Below, in pieces: positions 9,819 through 16,009 of a stretch of DNA of 17,972 nucleotides. The notes beneath the pieces were generated by a model. It saw only the letters and a program-made list of their open reading frames with translations, had not been told where the DNA came from and did not search any database. Every line of letters begins with the position of its first letter. Within the stretch, counting starts at the first letter, position 1. The DNA lies in the NCBI GenBank assembly GCA_964483245.1, contig CAZABP010000074.1, positions 1 to 17,972 on the forward strand, written 5' to 3'. Source of the stretch: CAZABP01 sp964483245 (GTDB lineage: Bacteria; Planctomycetota; UBA1135; UBA2386). A program made the position numbers and the translations under genes.

Positions 9819-9824
9819 TAGCAT
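9819..9824 (+). promoter_or_regulatory. Possible -10 element for a leaderless transcript
   Basis: TAGCAT fits TANNNT and lies 8 bases before ATG 9833, where a -10 box would put the transcript start at or next to the start codon. No Shine-Dalgarno sequence exists in the proper place, which agrees with leaderless translation. No good -35 box is visible. Speculative. Confidence 0.25.
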
Positions 9825-9832
9825 CCGCACCG

Positions 9833-11689
9833 ATGCGTGCGGCCAGGCCAGGAACCGGACTGGTGATGCTGTGCCTCGCCGCCTGCGGCGGGCCGGCTGC
9901 GCCGGATCCGACGCTGAGCGTCACGACGACGTCGGCCGACGGCGCGATGGAACGCGGGCAGGCGCTGTTCTACCTGAACCATCCGCTGCGCATCGACTTC
10001 AGCCGGCCGCTCGATCCGCTCTCGATCACGGGCGACACGGTCCGGGTCGTCGATGCGCACGGCCACGCGGTGCCCGGTGCGCTGCGGATCGGCACGCGCT
10101 CGGTCACGTTCGAGCCGCACCCGCCGCTGGCGCCATCGCTGGATGACGGCAGCCTGAAGCCGGACCAGATCTATCGCCTCGAGGTGGCCGGTTTTCCGCG
10201 CGCGAACGCCGTGCGCGCTGCCGACGGTCAGGTGCTCGACCGCACGGTCGTGCGGCCGTTCCGCACGATGGGGGTCGACGCGCACCGCCACGGCCTGCCG
10301 TCCCCGCTGCTGCCGGTGCAGCGTGGTGAGGAACGGTTCGAGCTGCGCGCGGATCTGCTGCCCGCGTTGCGGATGGCTGCCGAGACGCGCCGGCTGCAGT
10401 TGCACTTCACGCTGCCGGTCCTGCCGCCGACCGCGCGGCCGGATGCGTTCCGGATCCGGCGCCAGTCCGCGCCGAGCGAACCGATGGCGCCGAGCGAGGT
10501 GCGCGTGGTCAGCCGGCCGGAACCGTTGGATCCGTTCCCGGGCTGCACGCTGGAGCTGTTGTTCGGCGACGAGCCGCAGTTCGCCCCGAACGACGTGCTG
10601 TACGTCCTGTTCGATGCCGGCGAGCAGGCGCTGCGGGACTACCGCGGGCGCCCGATCGAGATCCCGCAGAAGCTCGGCGGCTACGTGCGCATCCCGGTGG
10701 ACTCTGGTGCACGCCGCGCGCTGCTGCAGATCCACGCGTCGACCCGCGTGCCGCAGCTCCATCGCGGAGAGGGGGCGCAGGTCGGCTTCGTGGTCACGCA
10801 GGACCGGATCCAGCCTGCCGTCTACACCGAGGCTGGGACCGGACAGCTCGGCCGCTTCACGCCGCAGCAGGATCTGCGGATCACGCGCGGGCTCCCGTTC
10901 GACCGCGGCGATGGTGTGCAGGTGTCCAGCCCGGATGGCAGGTTCGATTTCGAGTCGATCCACATCCGACGCGGCATCCGCGTCGAGCTGATCGCCGCAC
11001 AGGACCAGGTGGTCGGGTTGCGGGCGTTGCGCGAGATCGTCGTCGAAGGGGAGCTGCTGCTGCACGTCGAAGAGCCGCAGGGCGCGACGCTGCGCCCCGG
11101 GGACCAGGTTGCGCTCGCCCGGCTGCTCGAGTCCGCGCGGATCGCGCTCGTCGCCGGTGGCGACGTGCGCGTGACCGGGCGCATCGATGCGCCGGGTGGT
11201 GTCCTCGCGCCGCCCGGTGGCCGCGCCGCGTCGCTCGCGCTGGTGAGCGGGGGGGCGATGCAGGTCAGCGGTGCGATCCCGCCGCGCACGATGCTCGCGG
11301 TCCCGCCGGGCCGCCGGATCGAGGGTGCCGCGTCCGACCCGATCCCGCTCGAAGTGGCGATGACTCCCGGCCTCGCGCCCGGCGCGCGGCTGACAGCGCA
11401 GGCGTGGACCGAGTGGTTCCGGCTCCCGCTGGACCGGCAGGGTCCGGTCGACATCGTGCTGCACGGTGCCGATCCCGGCCTGCAGGTTGCGGTGCAGGTC
11501 GCAGCGCCGGATCCGATCGATGGCACCCGGCCGTTCCTCGATCCCGCGGTGACCGCGCGGCCGGAAGCGCTGCCGCTGCGCGGGGACCTGCTGGTGCCGC
11601 GCGGTGGGTTCCTGCGGCTGTCGCTGCAGTGTGACCTGCGCGACGGCGCCCTCGCCGGCCTCGCCGGCTTCTCGGTCTACGCGCGATAG
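9833..11689 (+). CDS. Ig-like / beta-helix-type lipoprotein, family B' (compact paralog of the 2218 gene)
   Basis: The product has 618 residues. A short signal peptide (MRAARPGTGLVMLCLAAC) gives lipidation at Cys18. Residues about 29-150 (LFYLNHPLRIDFSRPLDPLS) and about 165-290 (RRLQLHFTLPVLPP ... VLYVLFDAG) resemble the two Ig-like domains of the 2218-5652 product. They are followed by the same core pattern: FDFESIHIRRGIRV at 371 and VVEGEL at 403, a spacing of 32 residues against 30 in the paralog. The next strands (ALVAGGDVRVTGRIDAPGG, LALVSGGAMQVSGAI) match the paralog's helix strands, but the long Gly-rich insertion is missing. The end, FLRLSLQC ... LAGFSVYAR, keeps the C-terminal strand pattern of the cluster. 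No ribosome site was seen, and the start codon lies in a small GCATC/GATGC hairpin (9821-9836). Function unknown. Confidence 0.9.
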   Translation: MRAARPGTGLVMLCLAACGGPAAPDPTLSVTTTSADGAMERGQALFYLNHPLRIDFSRPLDPLSITGDTVRVVDAHGHAVPGALRIGTRSVTFEPHPPLAPSLDDGSLKPDQIYRLEVAGFPRANAVRAADGQVLDRTVVRPFRTMGVDAHRHGLPSPLLPVQRGEERFELRADLLPALRMAAETRRLQLHFTLPVLPPTARPDAFRIRRQSAPSEPMAPSEVRVVSRPEPLDPFPGCTLELLFGDEPQFAPNDVLYVLFDAGEQALRDYRGRPIEIPQKLGGYVRIPVDSGARRALLQIHASTRVPQLHRGEGAQVGFVVTQDRIQPAVYTEAGTGQLGRFTPQQDLRITRGLPFDRGDGVQVSSPDGRFDFESIHIRRGIRVELIAAQDQVVGLRALREIVVEGELLLHVEEPQGATLRPGDQVALARLLESARIALVAGGDVRVTGRIDAPGGVLAPPGGRAASLALVSGGAMQVSGAIPPRTMLAVPPGRRIEGAASDPIPLEVAMTPGLAPGARLTAQAWTEWFRLPLDRQGPVDIVLHGADPGLQVAVQVAAPDPIDGTRPFLDPAVTARPEALPLRGDLLVPRGGFLRLSLQCDLRDGALAGLAGFSVYAR

Positions 11690-11737
11690 CGCGCACCGAG
11701 CCGCGCGTGGCGGATCGCGCGCACCGCAGGTTCCGCA

Positions 11738-11766
11738 TTGGAATCGCGCGGCGCGGCCGCTAGCGT
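11738..11766 (+). promoter_or_regulatory. Possible sigma70-type promoter for pilD
   Basis: TTGGAA (11738-11743) and TAGCGT (11761-11766) are separated by exactly 17 bases, resembling -35 and -10 boxes with 4/6 and 3/6 matches. The predicted start would leave a leader of about 75 bases before ATG 11848. It sits in the 158-base gap after the lipoprotein cluster, where a new transcription unit would be expected. Confidence 0.3.
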
Positions 11767-11847
11767 GTGGGCCGGTCAAACGGTTTCGAGGGCCCGCCGG
11801 CGGCGCAGGTCGGGTCCAAGGCGGTCAGCAGAGGGCGATGCGCAGGC

Positions 11848-12798
11848 ATGGACAACGTGCTCTTGGTGGGAGCGATCCTGCTGGGCGCCTGCGTCGGCTC
11901 ATTCCTGAACGTCGTGATCCTGCGGCTGCCGCACGGGCAGATGCTCGCGCGCGGCCGCAGGTCGAAGTGCCCGCACTGTCACCGCCAGATCGCCGCGTAC
12001 GACAACGTGCCGGTCGTGTCCTGGCTGCTGCTGCGCGGCCGCTGCCGCACGTGCCGCGGGCCGATCAGCCCGCGCTACCCGCTGGTCGAGCTGCTCGGCG
12101 CGCTGGCGTTCGCCGCGTTGTGGCTGTGGCCGCCGAGCGGGCGCACGTTCGGGCCACCGCCATTCGACCTGCAGGCGTTGCTGGCGTTCGCGCTGCACGC
12201 GTACTTCCTGTCGTTCCTGATCGCCTCCACGTTCATCGACCTGGATCACCAGATCCTGCCGGATGCGTTGAACTTTCCGGCGATCGGGATCGGTCTGCTC
12301 GGTGCGCTGCTCGTCCCCGGCCTGCCGGGCGAGCCGGTGGCGCGCGAGCTCGCCCCGGCGGTGCAGAGCCTGCTGTGGTCGCTGGGGGGCGTGCTGGTCG
12401 GCGGTGGGTTGACGCGCCTCGTCGTGTGGCTGGGGGGGAAGGTGTTCCGCCAGGAAGCGATGGGGCTCGGCGACGTCAAGTTCATGGCCGCGATCGGTGC
12501 GTTCGTCGGGCCGACGCATGTGCTGATCGTGTTCCTGCTCGGTTGCGCGATCGGTTCGGTGTTCGGCGGCTTGAACCTGCTCGTGACCGGACGCTCGAAG
12601 ATCCCGTTCGGGCCGCATCTGGCCGCCGGTGCCGTGTTGATGTTGTTCTTCGGCACGCCGATCGTCGAGTTCGTGACGGTCACGTGGCCGCAGTGGCAAG
12701 CGCAGCATGCCTCGCATCCGGCCGTGCTCGGCGGGATCGCGTTGTTGTGTGTCGTCTCGTTGTTCGTCCTGATCCGTCGGGGACGAGGCCCTAGTTGA
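11848..12798 (+). CDS. pilD: Prepilin peptidase / N-methyltransferase (type IV prepilin-processing aspartic protease)
   Basis: This 316-residue inner-membrane protease cleaves the leader of type IV prepilins and related pseudopilins and usually methylates the new N-terminus. Diagnostic features are GSFLNVVILRLP at residues 17-28 and a cytoplasmic zinc-type tetracysteine loop, CPHC (41-44) and CRTC (66-69), as in bifunctional PilD. The two catalytic aspartates are D131 in FIDLDHQILPD and D209 in GLGDVKFMAAIGAF. FGPHL comes later, and multiple hydrophobic segments run to the C-terminus. ATG 11848 was chosen because the family's N-terminal membrane segment begins there and GAGGG lies 12 bases upstream. 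The GTG at 11767 would add a non-homologous leader. The stop overlaps the region that drives the next gene, so the two are probably co-translated. It serves the pilT/pilB system downstream. Confidence 0.97.
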   Translation: MDNVLLVGAILLGACVGSFLNVVILRLPHGQMLARGRRSKCPHCHRQIAAYDNVPVVSWLLLRGRCRTCRGPISPRYPLVELLGALAFAALWLWPPSGRTFGPPPFDLQALLAFALHAYFLSFLIASTFIDLDHQILPDALNFPAIGIGLLGALLVPGLPGEPVARELAPAVQSLLWSLGGVLVGGGLTRLVVWLGGKVFRQEAMGLGDVKFMAAIGAFVGPTHVLIVFLLGCAIGSVFGGLNLLVTGRSKIPFGPHLAAGAVLMLFFGTPIVEFVTVTWPQWQAQHASHPAVLGGIALLCVVSLFVLIRRGRGPS

Positions 12799-12799
12799 T

Positions 12800-12803
12800 G
12801 GAG
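12800..12803 (+). promoter_or_regulatory. Ribosome binding site fixing the OmpA lipoprotein start
   Basis: GGAG lies 6 bases before ATG 12810 and one base past the pilD TGA (12796-12798). It supports 12810 over TTG 12795 or ATG 12798, and suggests coupled translation of the pair. Confidence 0.7.
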
Positions 12804-12809
12804 TTCACC

Positions 12810-13469
12810 ATGAGAATCCGACCAAGCTCTCTCCTGTCCGCCTGCCTCGTGCTGGCGATCCTGCCGAGTTGCACGAATCGCTATCAGGACCTGCTGCGGG
12901 ATCGCGACGCGCAGATCCGCGAGCTCAACGGCACCGTCGCCGACCTGCGCGCCGAGAACGCCGACCTGCAGCGCCGCGAGCGCGAGGCGCGGGACGCGGC
13001 AGCGACGACGAAGGCGCAGCCGGTACCGGCGGCCGACTCGGAGCTCGACAAGCTGCGTCGGGAGCTGCCGGAGACCGACGTCCGCTACAGCCGCGGTCGG
13101 ATCTCGATCGGGATCGACAACAGCGTCACGTTCGACAGCGGCAGCACCGTGATCAAGTCGGAGGCCGAGGGGGTGCTGCGCAAGGTCGCGAACGTGCTCA
13201 AGCGCGACTTCGCCGGCCATCGGATCTACGTCGAAGGGCATACCGACACCGATCCGATCGCGCGCACCAAGGACAAGTACCGCGACAACCGCCACCTGTC
13301 GGCCGAGCGTGCCGATGCTGTAGCCCGCTGGCTGACCGGCAAGGGCAGCGTGCCGGAGGCCTCGATCGCGATCGTCGGCTTCGGCCAGTGGGATCCGGTG
13401 GAGGCGTCCGGCAAGAACGCGAAGGCGCGGAATCGCCGCGTCGAGATCGTCGTCGGCGAGCGGATGTAG
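12810..13469 (+). CDS. OmpA-domain (Pal/OmpA-like) lipoprotein with coiled coil
   Basis: The product has 219 residues. The signal peptide MRIRPSSLLSACLVLAILPSC predicts lipidation at Cys21. A heptad-rich coiled coil, about 25-65, follows (LRDRDAQIRELNGTVADLRA). The OmpA C-terminal domain spans about 95-215: VTFDSGSTVIKSEAEGVL, EGHTDTD (142-148), NRHLSAERADAV, GFGQWDPV and NRRVEIVV. The Asp of the HTD motif and the Arg of NRRVE are the conserved peptidoglycan (diaminopimelate) ligands of the family. It likely sits in the outer membrane facing the periplasm and binds the cell wall. The coiled coil may dimerise or span distance. It starts 11 bases after the pilD stop, so an envelope role coupled to pilus biogenesis (for instance anchoring the secretin) is possible but unproven. 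Confidence 0.95.
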   Translation: MRIRPSSLLSACLVLAILPSCTNRYQDLLRDRDAQIRELNGTVADLRAENADLQRREREARDAAATTKAQPVPAADSELDKLRRELPETDVRYSRGRISIGIDNSVTFDSGSTVIKSEAEGVLRKVANVLKRDFAGHRIYVEGHTDTDPIARTKDKYRDNRHLSAERADAVARWLTGKGSVPEASIAIVGFGQWDPVEASGKNAKARNRRVEIVVGERM

Positions 13470-13513
13470 AACTCGTTTCACCAAGCCTCCGCGGCTGCGG
13501 CCGGCCCCCGCAC

Positions 13514-13582
13514 CCGAGGGCGGCGTCGCGAGATCTGCGGCGAATCCACCGATTCGCCTCCGATCTCGCTCCTTGCCCTCGG
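13514..13582. repeat. Compound palindrome, REP/MITE-like candidate
   Basis: Three perfect nested 8-bp stems are present: CCGAGGGC (13514) with GCCCTCGG (13575), GCGAGATC (13528) with GATCTCGC (13562), and GGCGAATC (13539) with GATTCGCC (13551), around a CACC loop. Small internal loops separate them, giving 24 pairs in 69 bases. It lies 45 bases after the OmpA lipoprotein stop and has no T-tract. It could be an interspersed palindromic repeat, a strong pause or terminator, or a structured RNA. Only one copy is in the window. Confidence 0.55.
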
Positions 13583-13630
13583 CCGCGCTGGCTCGGCCTC
13601 GCCTGCGAAGCATTGATGCAACGACTTCTA

Positions 13631-13658
13631 GCCCGCGCACGCGGCGTCGCGCGCGGGC
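13631..13658. repeat. GC-rich perfect inverted repeat
   Basis: GCCCGCGC (13631-13638) and GCGCGGGC (13651-13658) form a perfect 8-bp stem. The 12-base loop can add an ACG/CGT helix with one bulged base. It may be part of the same repeat element as the palindrome upstream. Confidence 0.45.
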
Positions 13659-13681
13659 GATCCAACGCTGCGATCCGCGCG

Positions 13682-13712
13682 AGCTGGGGTCTTCCACCGT
13701 CCTGCCCCAGCT
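13682..13712 (+). repeat. Perfect inverted repeat upstream of the EF-G-like gene
   Basis: AGCTGGGG (13682-13689) and CCCCAGCT (13705-13712) form a perfect 8-bp stem with a 15-base pyrimidine-rich loop, ending just before the CATAGT -10 candidate. It could be an operator-like or RNA hairpin element; no regulator is identified. Confidence 0.4.
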
Positions 13713-13789
13713 GCCATAGTCGCCGGCCGGTTTCATCCGGCGGCGACACTCCCGACCCCCCCTCCACGCCAGGCGCCGCCGGGAGCAGC

Positions 13790-13794
13790 AGGAG
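13790..13794 (+). promoter_or_regulatory. Strong ribosome binding site of the EF-G-like gene
   Basis: AGGAG lies 6 bases before ATG 13801 and fixes that start. It is the strongest Shine-Dalgarno sequence in the window; most other genes here have weak or none. Confidence 0.75.
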
Positions 13795-13800
13795 TGAACG

Positions 13801-15840
13801 ATGGCCCATCGCCCGGAAGACATCCGCAACATTGCCCTGTTCGGGCACGGCGGCAGCGGCAAGACCGCGATCGTCGATGCCCTCGCTTACCAGACCAAGG
13901 TCACGACGCGGCAGGGTGACTCGGCGGATGGCACGAGCATCAGCAACAGCGAACCGGAGGAGAAGGAGCGCAAACAGACGCTCGACTCGCACCTGTTCCA
14001 CCTGCCGCTCGAGAACGTCACGCTGAACCTGATCGACACCCCGGGCCACCCCGACTTCGTCGCCGGCGCGATCTCGGCGATGCAGGTCGTCGAGACCGGG
14101 ATCCTGTGCGTCAGCGCCGCCGGCCACCTGACCTTCCATGCCCGCCGGCTGTTCGAGGAGATGGGCAAGGCCGGGCTCGGCCGCGCCATCGTCATGACGC
14201 ACCTCGACCACGAGAACGCGGACTTCGACAGCCTGCTCGACGAGCTGGTCTCGACGTTCGGCGACGTCGTCGTGCCGATGACATATCCGGACCAGACCGG
14301 GCAGGGCTTCAGCGCGGTGCACGACGTGCTGCAGGGGGACGGACCACGCGCCCAGGAATTCCGCGAGCGGCTGGAGGAACGGGTCGCCGAGGCGGACGAC
14401 GAGATCCTGGCGCGCTACCTCGACAACCCGGTGCTGACGCGCGAGGAGCTCGACTCGCACTTCGCATCGGCGATCCGCCAAGGCAAGGTCGTGCCGCTGT
14501 TCGTGGTCTGCCCGCCGAAGCTGCTCGGCTTCCGCAAGCTCTGCTCGATCATCGTGCACGAGCTGCCGTCGCCGGTCGCGTTCGGCCCGCGGCAGGCGGC
14601 GAAACCGGACGGCGCCGACGGCGAGTTCCCGCTGCGCGTCGAACCGGATCCGGACCAGCCGTTCGCCGCGCGCGTCTACAAGGTCGTCATCGATCCATAC
14701 GTCGGCCGCATGACGTACCTGCGCTGCCTGCGCGGGACGCTCAGCGCCGATGCCGGCTTCCTGAACGTCCGCACCGGCAAGCACGAGAAGCTCGGCGGAC
14801 TGCTGCTCGTGCAGGGCAAGGAGACCAAGCCGACCGACCGCATCGTCGCGGGGGATCTGTTCGCCGTCGCCAAGGTCGACGGTCTGCAGCTCGGCGACGC
14901 CGTCACCGCCGATGCCGATCCGGTGGTCTGGCCGAAGCCGGAGTATCCGGCGCCGACGTTCGCGCTGGCGATCACGCCCAAGAGCCGCGGCGACGAGGCC
15001 AAGATCCATCAGTCGCTCGAGAAGCTGGCCGCCGAGGATCCGAGCTTCCACGTCCGGCGTGACGCGACCACGGCCGAGCAGATCGTCGCCGGCGCCAGCC
15101 CGCTGCACCTCGAGATCCAGCTGGCGCGGTTGCAGCGGCGCTATGGCGTCGCGACCGACCATCACGCCCCGACGATCCCGTACCTGGAGACGATCACCAG
15201 CCCGGCCGACGGGCACCACCGGCACAAGAAGCAGTCCGGTGGGCGCGGACAGTTCGCCGAGGTCTACCTGCGCGTCAAGCCGCGCGGGCGCGGCGAGGGG
15301 TTCGAGTACATCGACGGCGTCGTCGGCGGTTCGGTGCCGCGCCAGTTCATCCCGGAAGTCGAGAAGGGGGTCCGCAAGTTCCTGGTGAAGGGGGCGCTGG
15401 CCGGGTTCCCGGTCGTCGACGTCGCCGCGGAGCTGTACGACGGCAAGTACCACGAGGTCGATTCCGACCAGATCTCGTTCCAGATCGCGGGCGAGCGTGC
15501 CTTCGCCGATGGCTACGCCAAGGCACGGCCGATCCTGCTGGAACCGATCCTGGACGTCGAGATCGCGATCCCGGAGCGGTTCACCGGGGACGTCGCCGGC
15601 AGCCTGTCGTCGCTGCGCGGCCGGATGTCAGGGATGGAGGTGCGTGCCGGGATCCAGGTGATCACGGCGCAGGTGCCGGCCGCCGAGATGCAGGATTATT
15701 CGACACAGCTCCGTTCGATCACGGCCGGCGAGGGGACGTTCCGCACCAAGCCGTCGCATTACGAGCAGGTGCCGCCGAACGTGCAGCAGGAAGTCGTCGC
15801 GCGCCGCAAGCGCGAGCTGGAGCAGGCGCACCAGCACTGA
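13801..15840 (+). CDS. EF-G-like translational GTPase
   Basis: The 679-residue cytoplasmic GTPase belongs to the EF-G-like (FusA2-type) branch, with the five-domain EF-G layout. G1 is GHGGSGKT (15-22), unlike the AHxDAGKT of housekeeping EF-G. Switch I has PEEKERKQT with the Mg-binding Thr60. G3 is DTPGHPDF with catalytic His83. Domain II covers roughly 290-390. Domain IV has HKKQSGGRGQFAEVYL, and the tip-like strand KYHEVDSDQISFQIAGERAF is preserved. Domain V includes GRMSGMEVRAG. G4, normally NKxD, reads THLD at 133-136, which should weaken guanine specificity. The start is fixed by AGGAG at 13790. Members of this branch usually occur beside a canonical fusA elsewhere, and their exact role (specialised translocation, recycling or stress) is unsettled. 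There is no evident link to the neighbouring pilus genes. Confidence 0.94.
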   Translation: MAHRPEDIRNIALFGHGGSGKTAIVDALAYQTKVTTRQGDSADGTSISNSEPEEKERKQTLDSHLFHLPLENVTLNLIDTPGHPDFVAGAISAMQVVETGILCVSAAGHLTFHARRLFEEMGKAGLGRAIVMTHLDHENADFDSLLDELVSTFGDVVVPMTYPDQTGQGFSAVHDVLQGDGPRAQEFRERLEERVAEADDEILARYLDNPVLTREELDSHFASAIRQGKVVPLFVVCPPKLLGFRKLCSIIVHELPSPVAFGPRQAAKPDGADGEFPLRVEPDPDQPFAARVYKVVIDPYVGRMTYLRCLRGTLSADAGFLNVRTGKHEKLGGLLLVQGKETKPTDRIVAGDLFAVAKVDGLQLGDAVTADADPVVWPKPEYPAPTFALAITPKSRGDEAKIHQSLEKLAAEDPSFHVRRDATTAEQIVAGASPLHLEIQLARLQRRYGVATDHHAPTIPYLETITSPADGHHRHKKQSGGRGQFAEVYLRVKPRGRGEGFEYIDGVVGGSVPRQFIPEVEKGVRKFLVKGALAGFPVVDVAAELYDGKYHEVDSDQISFQIAGERAFADGYAKARPILLEPILDVEIAIPERFTGDVAGSLSSLRGRMSGMEVRAGIQVITAQVPAAEMQDYSTQLRSITAGEGTFRTKPSHYEQVPPNVQQEVVARRKRELEQAHQH

Positions 15841-15861
15841 TCCGGTTGCGCGGCAGGCCCG

Positions 15862-15983
15862 GCTGATCCGCTCGATCGGCGCGCTCGGTGCCGGCCCGGC
15901 ACGGGACGAATCCGTCCCGTCGCACAAGCCCTGTGCGGCCCGCTGCCGATAACCGCAGCGACCGGGCGCAACTCGCGTCCCGG
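15862..15983 (+). other. Six tandem stem-loops in the EF-G-like/pilT gap
   Basis: Consecutive hairpins are: GCTGATC/GATCGGC (15862-15880, one G-U pair), GTGCCG/CGGCAC (15888-15902), ACGGGACG/CGTCCCGT with AATC loop (15901-15920), CGCACA/TGTGCG (15921-15937), CGCTGC/GCAGCG (15941-15960) and CCGGG/CCCGG (15962-15983). The row ends 26 bases before the pilT start. No known riboswitch core was recognised. It could be a structured pilT leader, a terminator for the upstream gene, or both. GATAAC at 15948-15953 is a weak -10 candidate. Confidence 0.5.
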
Positions 15984-16009
15984 CTTCCTCACGAGCACGG
16001 GAAACGCCG

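Larger units (their letters stand above)
13470..13800. other. 331-base intergenic region rich in inverted repeats
   Basis: No credible gene was found here. Open frames crossing the gap are compositional shadows of the flanking genes. The gap contains a compound palindrome (13514-13582), further perfect stems at 13631-13658 and 13682-13712, and smaller ones (AGCC/GGCT at 13484-13496, GGCCG/CGGCC at 13581-13598, CGCCGG/CCGGCG at 13721-13742). CATAGT at 13715-13720 is a weak -10 candidate for the EF-G-like gene. A good ribosome site closes the region. Confidence 0.7.

Noticed and set aside
5422..9924. 1500-codon minus-strand open frame opposite family A'
   Set aside because: It has the same compositional artefact (repetitive RDRV/RRDRQ-like text), spans three genes' boundaries, and has no recognisable domain.
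11689..11726. Direct repeat GCGCGCACCG at 11689-11698 and 11717-11726
   Set aside because: It is a ten-base GC-only-type repeat in very GC-rich DNA with no further structure; chance is sufficient.
9818..11779. 653-codon minus-strand open frame opposite family B'
   Set aside because: It is a shadow of a + strand lipoprotein; the translation has no fold-like pattern.
11767..11847. GTG 11767 as pilD start
   Set aside because: It would add 27 residues before the conserved first membrane segment and lies right at the possible -10 box.
12869..14026. 385-codon + strand open frame running through the 331-base gap
   Set aside because: It overlaps the OmpA and EF-G-like genes out of frame and is Arg/Ala-rich without motifs. 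It has no ribosome site.
13198..15453. 751-codon minus-strand open frame over the EF-G-like gene and intergenic gap
   Set aside because: The + strand product is an unmistakable EF-G-like protein; the antisense translation is low-complexity.
15903..16009. Cyclic-di-GMP (GEMM-I) riboswitch before pilT
   Set aside because: GGGACG and GGGAAACG resemble pieces of the consensus, but order, spacing and the tetraloop-receptor arrangement do not match.
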